A stretch of DNA of 64,000 bases from Cardiobacterium hominis (GCF_900637305.1 NZ_LR134365.1:518047-582046), one strand, 5' to 3'; positions 53,549 through 62,535 are shown, counted from the stretch's first letter. Notes: generated by a model not told the origin, from the letters alone. Numbers and translations: made by a program.

Positions 53549-54154
53549 ATGAAACTTAAAAACCTGATTGCACTTGCCGCTGTAGCTGCTGTCGCAGCGC
53601 CGGCATTTGCAGATCTGTCTGCAACAGAAGACCTGACCTCCCGTGGCGGAGACCTGGTCAAAAACCGTTGGGGCGAATGCGTTACCGTAAACGCCAACAA
53701 GGGACTGCGTGACTGCGGCGTGCAAGCGCCCGAACCGGCACCTCCGGTCATGGAAATGCAGCGTGAAGTCATCACCCTGGGTACCGATACCTACTTTGAC
53801 TTCGACAAGTCCAACCTCAAACCGGCAGGCAAACAAGCGCTGCAGGATCTGGCTGGCCAGTTGAACCAACGTGGTGCCAACATCCAGAAAATCACTGTAG
53901 TCGGCCACACCGACTCCAAAGGTACGGATGCTTACAACCAGAAACTCTCTGAGCGTCGTGCTTCTACCGTTGCCAACTACTTGGCTGAAAACGGCGTACC
54001 GTCACAACTGATCGAAGCTTACGGTCAGGGCGAAAGCCACCCGGTCGCTACCAACAAGACAGCCGAAGGCCGCGCACAGAACCGTCGCGTAGAGGTCAAT
54101 GTTGATGGCCTCGTTGAGCGTCAAGTTGCACAACCCGCACCTGCTGCTCAGTAA
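53549..54154 (+). CDS. OmpA-family peptidoglycan-binding protein (RmpM-like)
   Basis: The 201-residue protein has a signal peptide (MKLKNLIALAAVAAVAAPAFA), a short linker with two cysteines (WGECV, RDCGV), and an OmpA_C domain (about 70-185) with YFDFDKSNLKP, VVGHTDSKGTDAYNQ and LSERRA. It lacks the eight-stranded barrel of OmpA, as do RmpM-type proteins that clamp porins to peptidoglycan. Codon use looks like that of a highly expressed gene. An own promoter and terminator frame it. Confidence 0.88.
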   Translation: MKLKNLIALAAVAAVAAPAFADLSATEDLTSRGGDLVKNRWGECVTVNANKGLRDCGVQAPEPAPPVMEMQREVITLGTDTYFDFDKSNLKPAGKQALQDLAGQLNQRGANIQKITVVGHTDSKGTDAYNQKLSERRASTVANYLAENGVPSQLIEAYGQGESHPVATNKTAEGRAQNRRVEVNVDGLVERQVAQPAPAAQ

Positions 54155-54179
54155 ACACTGAACATCGCCGCCTAATCCA

Positions 54180-54206
54180 CCCCCGCTTTGCGGGGGTTTT
54201 TATTTA
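54180..54206 (+). terminator. Terminator of the OmpA-family gene
   Basis: CCCCCGC-TTT-GCGGGGG stem followed by a T-run. Confidence 0.9.
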
Positions 54207-54333
54207 TGGGTTATGCGGCCCCTTAAAGCCTCATACGGTGTTGCACCGTCGGTGGATATGACCTCACCGATAAGCCACAAAACCACAGCGCGCATTTCGG
54301 TAAAATGGCGCGATCATCCTCATGGAGACCCAA

Positions 54334-55074
54334 ATGCAACACCCTTTAGCCAAAATAACCGCCCTCGCCGCAGCGCTCGCCCTCGGCGGCTGCATGACGG
54401 CGCAACAATGGACGAAAAACCCACCCCTGACCACAGTAAACGAAGACCAACCGCTAGGCGGCGATAACCTGGTGGCCTTCGGCCAAGTCAGCGAAGACCA
54501 TGCGCCCTTGCAGGCGGGACAACTCATCCTGGTCGGCGAAATCTATTGGTTTGCGATAGACAAAGCAGAATCGGCGGAATTGACGCGAGTATTTACCAGC
54601 GATCTGCCGCAGCAATTCCTGTTCACAGACAAAAGCGGGGCAAAAAACTATCAGGCATTGCCGGTCATCTTGGACGAAAAAGACCGGCAGCATTTCAGTA
54701 GCGAAGTGTGCCTGCGCTATGACACCACCGACCCGGCGGAAGTTGCGAAATTGCAGGCGCTGGATTTCAAATCCCAGAAAATCGGGCATTACCCCGCCTA
54801 TGGCCGCTGTCTGGCGATGAACGGGACGATGTTCATCAAACCGCCGAATTTACCTTACGACCAGCGTTTCCAGAAATCGCTGCCGATAGAGATCAAGGTG
54901 CGCCATCAGAAACGCGAGACGGATATGGTCAATATCGTCAGCAATATTGCGCTGCTGCCCGCGACGCTCTCGGCAGATACGGTCGGCTCGGTAGTGATGA
55001 CGCCTGCCTGGATCAAGGCGGGGATGGATTATTTTATGAAAGACGATCAGGAAAACCCAGCAACGAAGCCTTAA
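54334..55074 (+). CDS. Lipoprotein of unknown function, left copy
   Basis: The 246-residue protein has a lipoprotein signal (ALALGGC, cysteine near residue 20) and a mature part without recognised domain; two further cysteines are near the middle (EVCLRY, GRCLAM). GGAG lies six bases before the ATG at 54334. The gene at 61526 encodes the same amino acid sequence; all base differences that I found between the two (about 12) are silent. A terminator follows directly. The repeat unit begins about 55 bases before the gene. Confidence 0.8.
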   Translation: MQHPLAKITALAAALALGGCMTAQQWTKNPPLTTVNEDQPLGGDNLVAFGQVSEDHAPLQAGQLILVGEIYWFAIDKAESAELTRVFTSDLPQQFLFTDKSGAKNYQALPVILDEKDRQHFSSEVCLRYDTTDPAEVAKLQALDFKSQKIGHYPAYGRCLAMNGTMFIKPPNLPYDQRFQKSLPIEIKVRHQKRETDMVNIVSNIALLPATLSADTVGSVVMTPAWIKAGMDYFMKDDQENPATKP

Positions 55075-55077
55075 AAC

Positions 55078-55107
55078 AGAAAAACCGCCCCAAGGGCGGT
55101 TTTTTTA
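55078..55107 (+). terminator. Terminator behind the left lipoprotein copy
   Basis: AAAACCGCCC-CAA-GGGCGGTTTTTTT; same sequence as behind the right copy. Confidence 0.9.
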
Positions 55108-55114
55108 GGTGCTT

Positions 55115-55137
55115 TGGCGGCGAGCCGCTCAATACAC
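55115..55137. repeat. Remnant of the rimO end beside the left lipoprotein copy
   Basis: These 23 bases match 62540-62562 exactly, which covers the last codons and stop of rimO (minus strand) and its flank. After this point the sequence differs. The remnant marks where the biosynthetic operon was joined. Confidence 0.65.
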
Positions 55138-55298
55138 GCTGCTATAGCAGAACCTGGGCGTGATCTTGCTGATGAGGTAGTGGCAGCAGGCAAGTGTCGG
55201 GTGATCTGTTCTTGTATCCGTGCAAAATTCCTGCCGTCATATAGCGCGCAAATCTTTGATGTAGTAGCATATCTGCCTTTCATTACAGAGGCTTTAGC

Positions 55299-56012
55299 AT
55301 GGATTTTCCGTTTCAACTCAAGGCGTGGCATGCGGTTGCGCCACGCTTGCACGTCCGCGAGGACTGGCAACGTTGGGCGGAACATCCTGAAATATTGACG
55401 ACGTTACCAGAACGTGCGCCCGATTTGGCGCACGTTCCCGCTTTGCAGCGCCGCCGTCTGAGTCCGGCAGCGCGTTTGATGTTCGCCGCTGTTCATCCGC
55501 CACTGGCGGCACATGGTACGGCGCCGCTGGTTTTTGTTTCGCACGACGGCGAGATGCGGCGCAGTTTTGATTTGTGGCACGACTTGCTGACCGAAGGCGT
55601 GGTTTCACCGATGTCGTTCGGCCTGTCGGTTCATAACGCGCTTGCCGGACAGTGGTCGCTGCACAGCGGCGATACCGCGGAACACACGGCGCTTTGCGCA
55701 CGCGAGGCCGGATTGGAAACAGCGATTGTTGAGGCTTGCGCGCTACTCGCCGAAGGTGCGCCCCAGGTGCTGGTGGTGACTACGGAAGATCCGCCACAAG
55801 GGCAATACGCCCTGCCGGAACAAGCGCCGTTTCCCTTCGCCCTCGCCCTGCTCATTGCAACGGGTTGTTCGCACCGCCTCGTGCGCGAAGCGGTCAGCGG
55901 TACGTCTATCCCTTACTGGAGTGCGTTGGACTGGATTCGTGGCGAATGTTTGCAACTGCCGTCACAGACGTTGGATGCTCGTGATGCACGCTGGCATTGG
56001 AACCGCCGATGA
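55299..56012 (+). CDS. Beta-ketoacyl synthase-like chain-length-factor protein (aryl polyene cluster)
   Basis: The 237-residue protein resembles the short N-terminal ketosynthase-like proteins of aryl polyene clusters (ApeC type). It has SPAARLMFAAVHP, FVSHDGEMRRSFDL and SPMSFGLSVHNALAGQWS, the last in place of the active-site cysteine region. Lacking the catalytic cysteine and histidines, it should act as partner of a full ketosynthase, which is not in this window. CAGAGG precedes the ATG. It is the first gene of a nine-gene chain joined mostly by overlaps. Confidence 0.75.
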   Translation: MDFPFQLKAWHAVAPRLHVREDWQRWAEHPEILTTLPERAPDLAHVPALQRRRLSPAARLMFAAVHPPLAAHGTAPLVFVSHDGEMRRSFDLWHDLLTEGVVSPMSFGLSVHNALAGQWSLHSGDTAEHTALCAREAGLETAIVEACALLAEGAPQVLVVTTEDPPQGQYALPEQAPFPFALALLIATGCSHRLVREAVSGTSIPYWSALDWIRGECLQLPSQTLDARDARWHWNRR

Positions 56013-56779
56013 ATGCCGTGCTTCGCCTATGCCGTTTTTTCAGTACGCTGCTTGCTTATTTGCTTTTTGGTGTGGTCGGCTGCAGTCTTGCCCTGATATT
56101 GCCGGTCTTGTTGCGCTTTTGTCCGCCGGGTTTACCGGGGCAGCTGCGTGCACGCCGGATGGTGGCGCGTGTCTGGTCGGGTTATCTCGTCTGGATGCGC
56201 TTGACTGGTATTTTCCGCGTGCAATGGCATGGACGTGAGCGTCTCGGCCGTCCCGGCCAGTTGATACTGGTGAACCACCCGTCGCTGATGGATGTGTTGT
56301 TCATGATTTCCGCCGTGCCGGAGGGAAATTGTGTCGTCAAAGCTTCGCTCCTGAAAAACCCGAGCATGCGGCCCGCCATCCGCGCCTGCGGTTTCATCCC
56401 TAACGACGAATCCCTTGAACTGATTGAGAAAACCGACGCCGTCCTGATCGAAGGGCAGACGCTGATCATCTTTCCCGAAGGAACGCGCACCGGCCATGAC
56501 GGCATCATCCGTCTGAACCGCGGCGCCATTTCCATCGGCCTGCGCAGCGCGCGCGTCATCACGCCGGTCGTCATCCGCATGAACCCGCCCGGCCTGAAGC
56601 GCGGCGACCCGTGGTATTTAATCCCGCCCCGTCCGTACCAATACGACATCCACGTCGGCGACGACATCAATCCGCAGGATTATCTTGAGCGCAAGCCGCT
56701 GCCTCTTGCGGCCCGCCTGCTCAACGAAGATCTCACCCGCTACTTCCAAAAGGAAACCACCACATGGAAAACCCCTTAA
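56009..56779 (+). CDS. PlsC-like acyltransferase (aryl polyene cluster)
   Basis: The 256-residue protein has one or two N-terminal membrane helices and the acyltransferase motifs NHPSLMDVLF (N-H-x4-D) and FPEGTRTG. It corresponds to the ApeD-type enzyme that may put an acyl chain on the lipid carrier. I chose the ATG at 56009, which overlaps the stop of the gene before. The end overlaps the first carrier protein gene by 16 bases. Confidence 0.82.
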   Translation: MNAVLRLCRFFSTLLAYLLFGVVGCSLALILPVLLRFCPPGLPGQLRARRMVARVWSGYLVWMRLTGIFRVQWHGRERLGRPGQLILVNHPSLMDVLFMISAVPEGNCVVKASLLKNPSMRPAIRACGFIPNDESLELIEKTDAVLIEGQTLIIFPEGTRTGHDGIIRLNRGAISIGLRSARVITPVVIRMNPPGLKRGDPWYLIPPRPYQYDIHVGDDINPQDYLERKPLPLAARLLNEDLTRYFQKETTTWKTP

Positions 56780-57036
56780 AATTGCAGCTCAAACAGCTCA
56801 TCATCGATAAGCTTGGACTGGAAGACATCACCCCCGCCGACATTGGCGACAACGCCCCGCTTTTTGCCGATGACGGACTTGGCCTGGATTCCGTGGACGC
56901 GCTGGAGCTCGGCCTTGCCATCCAAAAAAACTTCCATTTCCCGATGGAAAACGATGCCCAGACCCTGCGCGATCACTTTTACAGCGTCGATACACTCGCC
57001 GCCTGGATTGAACACAAACAACAGGAATCCCCATGA
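56764..57036 (+). CDS. Acyl carrier protein 1 (aryl polyene cluster)
   Basis: The 90-residue protein carries the phosphopantetheine motif GLDSVDALEL with Ser43. It corresponds to the first of the paired ApeE/ApeF-type carriers. It overlaps the acyltransferase gene before it and the second carrier gene after it. Confidence 0.9.
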   Translation: MENPLKLQLKQLIIDKLGLEDITPADIGDNAPLFADDGLGLDSVDALELGLAIQKNFHFPMENDAQTLRDHFYSVDTLAAWIEHKQQESP

Positions 57037-57293
57037 CCCCGCTGGACGAAGCCCAAATCTACGACTTGCTGCGCACCGCCCTGATCGAACTTTTTGAAAT
57101 TGAGCCAGAGCGCATCAGCATGGACGCCAATCTGTACGAAGATCTCGAAATTGACAGCATTGACGCCATTGACCTTATTGATCACGTCAAGCGCAAGACG
57201 GGATACCGCCTGGTAGCCGAGGACTTCCGCAGCGTGCGTACCATCGGCGACGTCGTGGCAGCGCTTTTGCGTAAACAGCAACAGGGCAACTGA
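57033..57293 (+). CDS. Acyl carrier protein 2 (aryl polyene cluster)
   Basis: The 86-residue protein has DLEIDSIDAIDLIDHV with the attachment Ser42. Two carriers in tandem are typical for aryl polyene clusters. ATGA overlap with carrier 1; its stop shares a base with the next start. Confidence 0.9.
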   Translation: MTPLDEAQIYDLLRTALIELFEIEPERISMDANLYEDLEIDSIDAIDLIDHVKRKTGYRLVAEDFRSVRTIGDVVAALLRKQQQGN

Positions 57294-57823
57294 TGCGACG
57301 TACTTTGCGTCTTGCCATCTGGTTACTTACGCTCGCCTACCCGTGGTTGTGGTACTACGGCGGCGGCGCGCGGGCGCTGGCCGCTGTCATGGCCGCCGCT
57401 TGGCTACTCCGGGCGCTTATCGCCGATAGCGCCACTATGCGTGCTGGCGCCGTAGCGCTTGCCGCCTTTTTTCTCCTCGCTGCGCTGCGCAATGCCAGTG
57501 GCAGCCTGACGCTTTATCCGCTGCTGGTGAACGGTGCCATGCTGGCCATATTCACCGCCAGCCTCATCCATCCGCCGACCGTTATCGAGCGTCTCGCCCG
57601 CCTGCAGCATCCCGATCTGCCACCGGAAGGCGTGCGTTATACCCGCCGCGTTACACAAATTTGGTGCGGCTTTTTCGTCATAAACGGCAGCATCATCGCC
57701 GCACTCGCCCTGCTGCATGCCCATCGTGCCTGGACGTGGTACACCGGTCTCATCTCCTACCTGCTGATGGGGGCGCTCCTTGCCGGCGAATGGCTTTACC
57801 GCCGTCTTTACCTGCCCGCATGA
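57293..57823 (+). CDS. COG4648-type membrane protein (aryl polyene cluster)
   Basis: The 176-residue protein has about five membrane helices and the segment YTRRVTQIWCGFFVINGSI, which marks the COG4648 family of these clusters (ApeG type). Its role is not known. It overlaps the next gene by four bases. Confidence 0.78.
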   Translation: MRRTLRLAIWLLTLAYPWLWYYGGGARALAAVMAAAWLLRALIADSATMRAGAVALAAFFLLAALRNASGSLTLYPLLVNGAMLAIFTASLIHPPTVIERLARLQHPDLPPEGVRYTRRVTQIWCGFFVINGSIIAALALLHAHRAWTWYTGLISYLLMGALLAGEWLYRRLYLPA

Positions 57824-59385
57824 ATACCATCCTCGCCCGCGCCCTCGACCGTCCGCTCACCGCTACCCTGCACGGACGCACCCTTATCGCCGCCGCCTGC
57901 GAACTTGCGCCGCGGCTGCATACCGCGCAACGTCTCGCCTGCGACGACCCGCTCGCGCTCATCACCGCCCTGCTCGCCTGCGCCATCGCCGGACAGCCTG
58001 CCGACCTGTTGCCGCGTGATGATGGCGCAAGCGACACACTACGCGACAGCAGCATTGCCCTTGACCCCGCCGCTGCCGCTTCCCTGCCGCCCCTTGCCGA
58101 CATCGCGCTCACCCTGCACACCTCGGGAACCAGCGGCGATGGCAGCGCCGTCAGCAAAACCCTTGGCGCGATGTTGCGCGAGGCGGCGGCGCTCCTCACC
58201 TTACCGCAACTGCCCGCGGGCGGAACCGCCCTCGGCAGTGTCCAGCCGCAACACCTCTACGGTCTCACTTTCCGCATCTTCCTCAGTCTGCTCGCCGGTT
58301 GGCACATCGACCGCGAACAATACCGCTACCCCGAACTTCTGCTCGACGCCAGCCGTCAGCATAGCGCCCCGCAAATCTGGATTAGCAGTCCCAGTCTGCT
58401 CCACGCGCTTGCCGCGCATGACCTTACGCCGTGGCGTGGCCGCGTCGCCCTCATTACCAGCGCCGGAAGCAGGCTTGAACCGGCGGATGCCGCCCGCCTG
58501 CGCGAACAGCTTGCCTGCCCGCTGCTTGATATCTACGGCAGTACCGAAAGCGGTGTTATCGCCGTTGATGACGGCCAAGGGCGCGAAGTGCTATCCGGCG
58601 TTGCGGTCCGCCGTGATACGGATGGCATCTTGCACGTCAGCAGCCCGTGGACGGACGGCTGGCTCAACACCGGCGATCTCGTCGATGAAAACCTGCAACT
58701 GCTCGGTCGTGCCGACCGCGTCATCAAGCGCGGCGACAAGCGCATCTCGCTCAATACCCTCGAACAGACCCTGATTCAGCATCCGTACATCGCCGATAGC
58801 TACTGCGCCGTTCATCCGGATAACGGACAGATCTGCGCCTGGCTGGCGCTGAACGAAGCAGGCATCACCGCCTGGCGCGAACAGGGGCGCAAAGCGCTCA
58901 TGGCGCAATGGCGTGCGCATCTGCAAACACAGCATGACCGCCTCGCCGTGGCGCGCCACATCCGCGTCACAGACCGCCTGCCGCGTAACAGCCAGGGCAA
59001 AATCACCCGTGCCGACTGGCTTCATGCCCTGCGCGACCCCATCCTCGCGCCACTCTGGCAACCTCCCGAAGAACAAGGCGAGAGCTACATCTTCCGCGCC
59101 CGCGTGCCGCTGGACTTGCACTATTGCAAAGGCCATTTTGACCGCATCGCCATCGTCCCCGGCGTCGTCCAATGCCGCTGGGCACTCGCCCTTGCCGCCG
59201 AACACCTCGGCTTGCAAGCGCCCGTGCGCGCTATCGAACAACTCAAATACCAGCAACTCCTCCGCCCCTACGATGCACTCACCCTCAGCCTGCGCTACGA
59301 CGCAAGCCGTGGCAAGCTGCATTTCAGCTGCGACAACGGCCACGGCAAATGCGCGTCCGGCCGCATCGTTTACGACCTCCCATGA
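57820..59385 (+). CDS. AMP-dependent acyl/aryl ligase fused to a hotdog dehydratase domain
   Basis: The 521-residue protein has an adenylate-forming part (residues 1-400) with TLHTSGTSGDGSAVSKT (P-loop), DIYGSTESG and the late RADRVIKRGDKRI hinge. A FabA/FabZ-like domain follows (about 420-520) with HYCKGHFDRIAIVPGVVQ. These are the ApeH and ApeI functions in one chain: activation of the aromatic starter acid and removal of water during chain growth. The ATG at 57820 sits in the ATGA overlap with the gene before. Confidence 0.85.
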   Translation: MNTILARALDRPLTATLHGRTLIAAACELAPRLHTAQRLACDDPLALITALLACAIAGQPADLLPRDDGASDTLRDSSIALDPAAAASLPPLADIALTLHTSGTSGDGSAVSKTLGAMLREAAALLTLPQLPAGGTALGSVQPQHLYGLTFRIFLSLLAGWHIDREQYRYPELLLDASRQHSAPQIWISSPSLLHALAAHDLTPWRGRVALITSAGSRLEPADAARLREQLACPLLDIYGSTESGVIAVDDGQGREVLSGVAVRRDTDGILHVSSPWTDGWLNTGDLVDENLQLLGRADRVIKRGDKRISLNTLEQTLIQHPYIADSYCAVHPDNGQICAWLALNEAGITAWREQGRKALMAQWRAHLQTQHDRLAVARHIRVTDRLPRNSQGKITRADWLHALRDPILAPLWQPPEEQGESYIFRARVPLDLHYCKGHFDRIAIVPGVVQCRWALALAAEHLGLQAPVRAIEQLKYQQLLRPYDALTLSLRYDASRGKLHFSCDNGHGKCASGRIVYDLP

Positions 59386-60098
59386 AGCCCATTGCCCTCA
59401 TCCCGCACTACAACCACGGTGCCACCCTCGCGACCGTCTGCACCGCCTTGCGTGCGCACGGATTGCCCGTCCTTGTCATTGACGACGGTTCCAACGTCGC
59501 AGACCTTGCCGCAGCGCGAGAACTCGCGGCGCACGACCCCGCCATTACCCTCCTCGAACGCACGCATAACGGCGGCAAAGGCGCCGCCGTCAAAGACGGC
59601 ATCCATTGGGCCACGCAGCAAGGCTACAGCCACGCCCTGCAAATTGACGCCGACGGCCAGCACGATTTCGCCGACATTCCCCGCTTCCTCGCCGCCGGAC
59701 AACAGTACCCTGACGCCCTCATCTGCGGTCGCCCCGTCTATAGCGCCGATGCCCCCAAATCCCGCCTTTACGGTCGCAAAATCAGTAACTTCTGGATCTG
59801 GATAAACACCGGTAGCCACGATATCCCGGACGGCATGTGCGGCTACCGCCTCTATCCCGTCGCTACGACCGCCGCCCTCCTCCGCCGCCACTACACCGGC
59901 AACCGCATGGATTTCGACATCGAAATCCTCGTCCACCATTACCGCCACGGCACACCGATGCACTGGATCAGCACCCGCGTCCACTATCCCGCAGACGGCC
60001 GCTCACATTTCCGCCTGTGGCGCGACAACCTGCGCATCAGCGCCATGCATGCCCGCCTTTTCCTCAGCGGCCTCCTCTGGCGGCTGCGACGCCCATGA
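59382..60098 (+). CDS. GT2 glycosyltransferase (aryl polyene cluster)
   Basis: The 238-residue protein has IALIPHYNHGATL, VLVIDDGSN, GGKGAAVKDGI and the LQIDADGQHD metal motif, so it is a GT2 enzyme of the dolichol-phosphate-mannose-synthase kind. In E. coli this unit is, as far as I recall, fused to the acyltransferase (ApeJ); here the two are separate genes that overlap by four bases. Confidence 0.85.
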   Translation: MKPIALIPHYNHGATLATVCTALRAHGLPVLVIDDGSNVADLAAARELAAHDPAITLLERTHNGGKGAAVKDGIHWATQQGYSHALQIDADGQHDFADIPRFLAAGQQYPDALICGRPVYSADAPKSRLYGRKISNFWIWINTGSHDIPDGMCGYRLYPVATTAALLRRHYTGNRMDFDIEILVHHYRHGTPMHWISTRVHYPADGRSHFRLWRDNLRISAMHARLFLSGLLWRLRRP

Positions 60099-61039
60099 AC
60101 CAAAACCATTGGGCCAACCAGCCCGAACGCGGCAACCGCTTGGCGCTCTGGCTCACCACCCAAATCGTGCGTTACCTGCCGCCCTGGCTGCTGCCCATCG
60201 CCGTCAGCATCATCAGCCGCTACTACTACCACACCAGCCCGCGCGCCCGACGCAACATCACCCGTTACCAGCAGCGCCTGCAACGCACGACACCCGGCCT
60301 GCAACTGCCCAAACACGCCGTTTACCGCCAAATCCGCAGCTTTGCCGAAGCCATTGCCGACCGTTTTGCCGTCTGGCAACACCGCCTCACTTACCGCGAC
60401 CTCACCGTGCACGATCCGGACAACCTCTATCAGCGCATTGACCACCCCGAAGCGGGCGCCCGCGGCGAAATCCTGCTTTGCAGCCACCACGGCAACATGG
60501 AAATCTGCCGGGCGCTGGTCGCACACCACCGCCATTTCGCCCTCAACATCCTGGTGCACCACAAACATGCCGAGGCCTACAACCGCGCCCTGAAAAAAGC
60601 CGGCGCTGACGACATCCGCATGATACAAGTGAGCGAGCTCGATGCAGCTGTCATGCTGGAACTACAAAACCGCATCAACCGTGGCGAATGGCTGGCGATC
60701 GCTGCCGACCGGCTCCCCGTTCGTGGCGAAAAAACCGTCCGTATTTCCTTCCTCGGCGATGAAGCCCGCATCGCCCAAGGACCTTGGCTCCTTGCCGGCC
60801 TCTTGCAAGCCCGCATCAACACCCTGTTTTGCCGCAAACAAAACGGTCGCTACCACCTCTACCTCGCCAATTTCGCGGCGGGCATCCATTGGCAAAAACA
60901 CAGCCGCACCGCCATCATCCAAGCTGCCGCCAGCCGCTACGCCGCCCTGCTGGAGCGCGAATGCCGCCAAGCGCCCTTGCAGTGGTACAACTTCTACGAC
61001 TTCTGGAACGACGATGAAAAACAGCCGCCTCATCCATGA
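60095..61039 (+). CDS. LpxL-like acyltransferase (aryl polyene cluster)
   Basis: The 314-residue protein resembles lysophospholipid/lipid A acyltransferases of the LpxL type: CSHHGNMEICRAL (H-x4-E/D) and RGEWLAIAADRLPVRG. It is the acyltransferase half of ApeJ. It may load the polyene or a fatty acid on the membrane lipid. Its end overlaps the thioesterase gene by 26 bases. Confidence 0.82.
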   Translation: MNQNHWANQPERGNRLALWLTTQIVRYLPPWLLPIAVSIISRYYYHTSPRARRNITRYQQRLQRTTPGLQLPKHAVYRQIRSFAEAIADRFAVWQHRLTYRDLTVHDPDNLYQRIDHPEAGARGEILLCSHHGNMEICRALVAHHRHFALNILVHHKHAEAYNRALKKAGADDIRMIQVSELDAAVMLELQNRINRGEWLAIAADRLPVRGEKTVRISFLGDEARIAQGPWLLAGLLQARINTLFCRKQNGRYHLYLANFAAGIHWQKHSRTAIIQAAASRYAALLERECRQAPLQWYNFYDFWNDDEKQPPHP

Positions 61040-61460
61040 CTACCCGCACCAAATCCCCTTTTACGACGTGGACAGCATGCACATCGTCTGGCATGGCCAC
61101 TACGTCAAATACCTCGAACTGGCGCGATGCGCCTGGCTGGAGCGCTTTGACTACGGCTACCGGCAAATGATGGCTGGCGGTTACGCCTGGCCGGTCGCCC
61201 AATTGAACCTCAAATACATCCGTCCGGCGCGCTTTGGCCAGCACATCACCATCCGCACCGGTCTGCGCGAATACGAAAGCTGCCTTAAGCTGGACTACCT
61301 CATCTTCGACCGCGACAGCGGCGAAAAAATGGCGAAAGGCGCCACCATGCAAATCGCCGTCCACATCGAAAGCGGCGAAACCCAATACCAAACCCCCGAC
61401 GACTGGCAACAGCGCATCCGGCAAGCGCTGGCGGCAGAAGCCCAGGGATTGCCTGCCTAA
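61014..61460 (+). CDS. 4HBT-type thioesterase (aryl polyene cluster)
   Basis: The 148-residue hotdog protein has IPFYDVDSMHIVWHGHYVKYLE, the YbgC-like active site with the conserved aspartate, and fits the ApeK-type thioesterase. It is the last gene of the operon before the repeated lipoprotein gene. The genes for the exporter, the full ketosynthases and the ketoreductase known from complete clusters do not follow. Confidence 0.82.
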   Translation: MKNSRLIHDYPHQIPFYDVDSMHIVWHGHYVKYLELARCAWLERFDYGYRQMMAGGYAWPVAQLNLKYIRPARFGQHITIRTGLREYESCLKLDYLIFDRDSGEKMAKGATMQIAVHIESGETQYQTPDDWQQRIRQALAAEAQGLPA

Positions 61461-61525
61461 AAAACCACAGCGCGCATTTCGGTAAAATGGCGCGACCATC
61501 TCAAGGAGACCAAAAGGAGACCAAA

Positions 61526-62266
61526 ATGCAACACCCTTTAGCCAAAATAACTGCCCTCGCCGCAGCGCTCGCCCTCGGCGGCTGCATGACGGCGCAACAA
61601 TGGACGAAAAACCCACCCCTGACCACAGTAAACGAAGACCAGCCGCTAGGCGGCGATAACCTAGTGGCCTTCGGCCAAGTCAGCGAAGACCATGCGCCCT
61701 TGCAGGCGGGACAACTCATCCTGGTCGGCGAAATCTATTGGTTTGCGATAGACAAAGCAGAATCGGCGGAATTGACGCGAGTATTTACCAGCGATCTGCC
61801 GCAGCAATTCCTGTTCACAGACAAAAGCGGGGCAAAAAACTATCAGGCATTGCCGGTCATCTTGGACGAAAAAGACCGGCAGCATTTCAGTAGCGAAGTG
61901 TGCCTGCGCTATGACACCACCGACCCGGCGGAAGTTGCGAAATTGCAGGCGCTGGATTTCAAATCCCAGAAAATCGGGCATTACCCCGCCTATGGCCGCT
62001 GTCTGGCGATGAACGGGACGATGTTCATCAAGCCGCCGAACCTGCCCTACGACCAGCGTTTCCAGAAATCGCTGCCGATAGAAATCAAGGTGCGCCACCA
62101 GAAACGCGAGACGGATATGGTCAATATCGTCAGCAATATTGCGCTGCTGCCCGCGACGCTTTCGGCAGATACGGTCGGCTCGGTAGTGATGACGCCCGCC
62201 TGGATCAAGGCGGGGATGGATTATTTTATGAAAGACGATCAGGAAAACCCAGCAACGAAGCCTTAA
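61526..62266 (+). CDS. Lipoprotein of unknown function, right copy
   Basis: This gene encodes exactly the same 246 residues as the left copy. Here the ribosome site is doubled (two AGGAGACCAA blocks, 61504-61525), so translation may differ. It precedes the end of rimO, which is convergent. Since the left copy borders a rimO remnant, one copy is the original neighbour of rimO and the other came with the insertion. Confidence 0.8.
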   Translation: MQHPLAKITALAAALALGGCMTAQQWTKNPPLTTVNEDQPLGGDNLVAFGQVSEDHAPLQAGQLILVGEIYWFAIDKAESAELTRVFTSDLPQQFLFTDKSGAKNYQALPVILDEKDRQHFSSEVCLRYDTTDPAEVAKLQALDFKSQKIGHYPAYGRCLAMNGTMFIKPPNLPYDQRFQKSLPIEIKVRHQKRETDMVNIVSNIALLPATLSADTVGSVVMTPAWIKAGMDYFMKDDQENPATKP

Positions 62267-62275
62267 AACAGAAAA

Positions 62276-62306
62276 CAGAAAAACCGCCCCAAGGGCGGTT
62301 TTTTTA
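62276..62306 (+). terminator. Terminator behind the right lipoprotein copy
   Basis: AAACCGCCCC-AA-GGGGCGGTTT-type stem with T-run, as in the left copy. Confidence 0.9.
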
Positions 62307-62307
62307 G

Positions 62308-62535
62308 CGCTTGTTCACCCCCCCCCCCCCGCAGCGAGCGGGTACCCATACAAAGTGCGGATGGGGAAGGGGGTTATGCAGCTTGCGAGATGAAGTTCCA
62401 ATTTTTCACATTTACTGCCCCCACCCCAGCCCTCCCCCACGGGGAAAGGGACATATCGGCGGCTTGCCGCGCTTTGGTCACTACACAGAACGCTAAAAAA
62501 GTTGCTTCTATGTGATTTTGAACAGGCTTTTAGGT
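62308..62535. repeat. Degraded composite repeat with a C13 run
   Basis: This stretch, absent beside the left lipoprotein copy, has a run of 13 C (62318-62330), GCAGCGAGCGGGTACCCATA as in the composite elements, and C-rich blocks. It holds no gene. It probably inserted between the right lipoprotein copy and rimO. Confidence 0.5.

Larger units (their letters stand above)
61461..62307. repeat. Right copy of the lipoprotein gene repeat
   Basis: AAAACCACAGCGCGCATTTC opens the repeat here and at 54279; it continues through the lipoprotein gene to the end of its terminator. Differences are few: a duplicated AAGGAGACCAA before the gene, a seven-base duplication behind it, and silent changes within it. 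Confidence 0.85.

Noticed and set aside
55071..55385. Open frames between the left lipoprotein terminator and the first polyene gene
   Set aside because: They overlap the terminator or the start of the next gene and have no family features.
54279..62307. Assembly duplication as the cause of the double lipoprotein gene
   Set aside because: The copies differ at about a dozen silent sites, have different small duplications and different flanks, so they are real separate loci.
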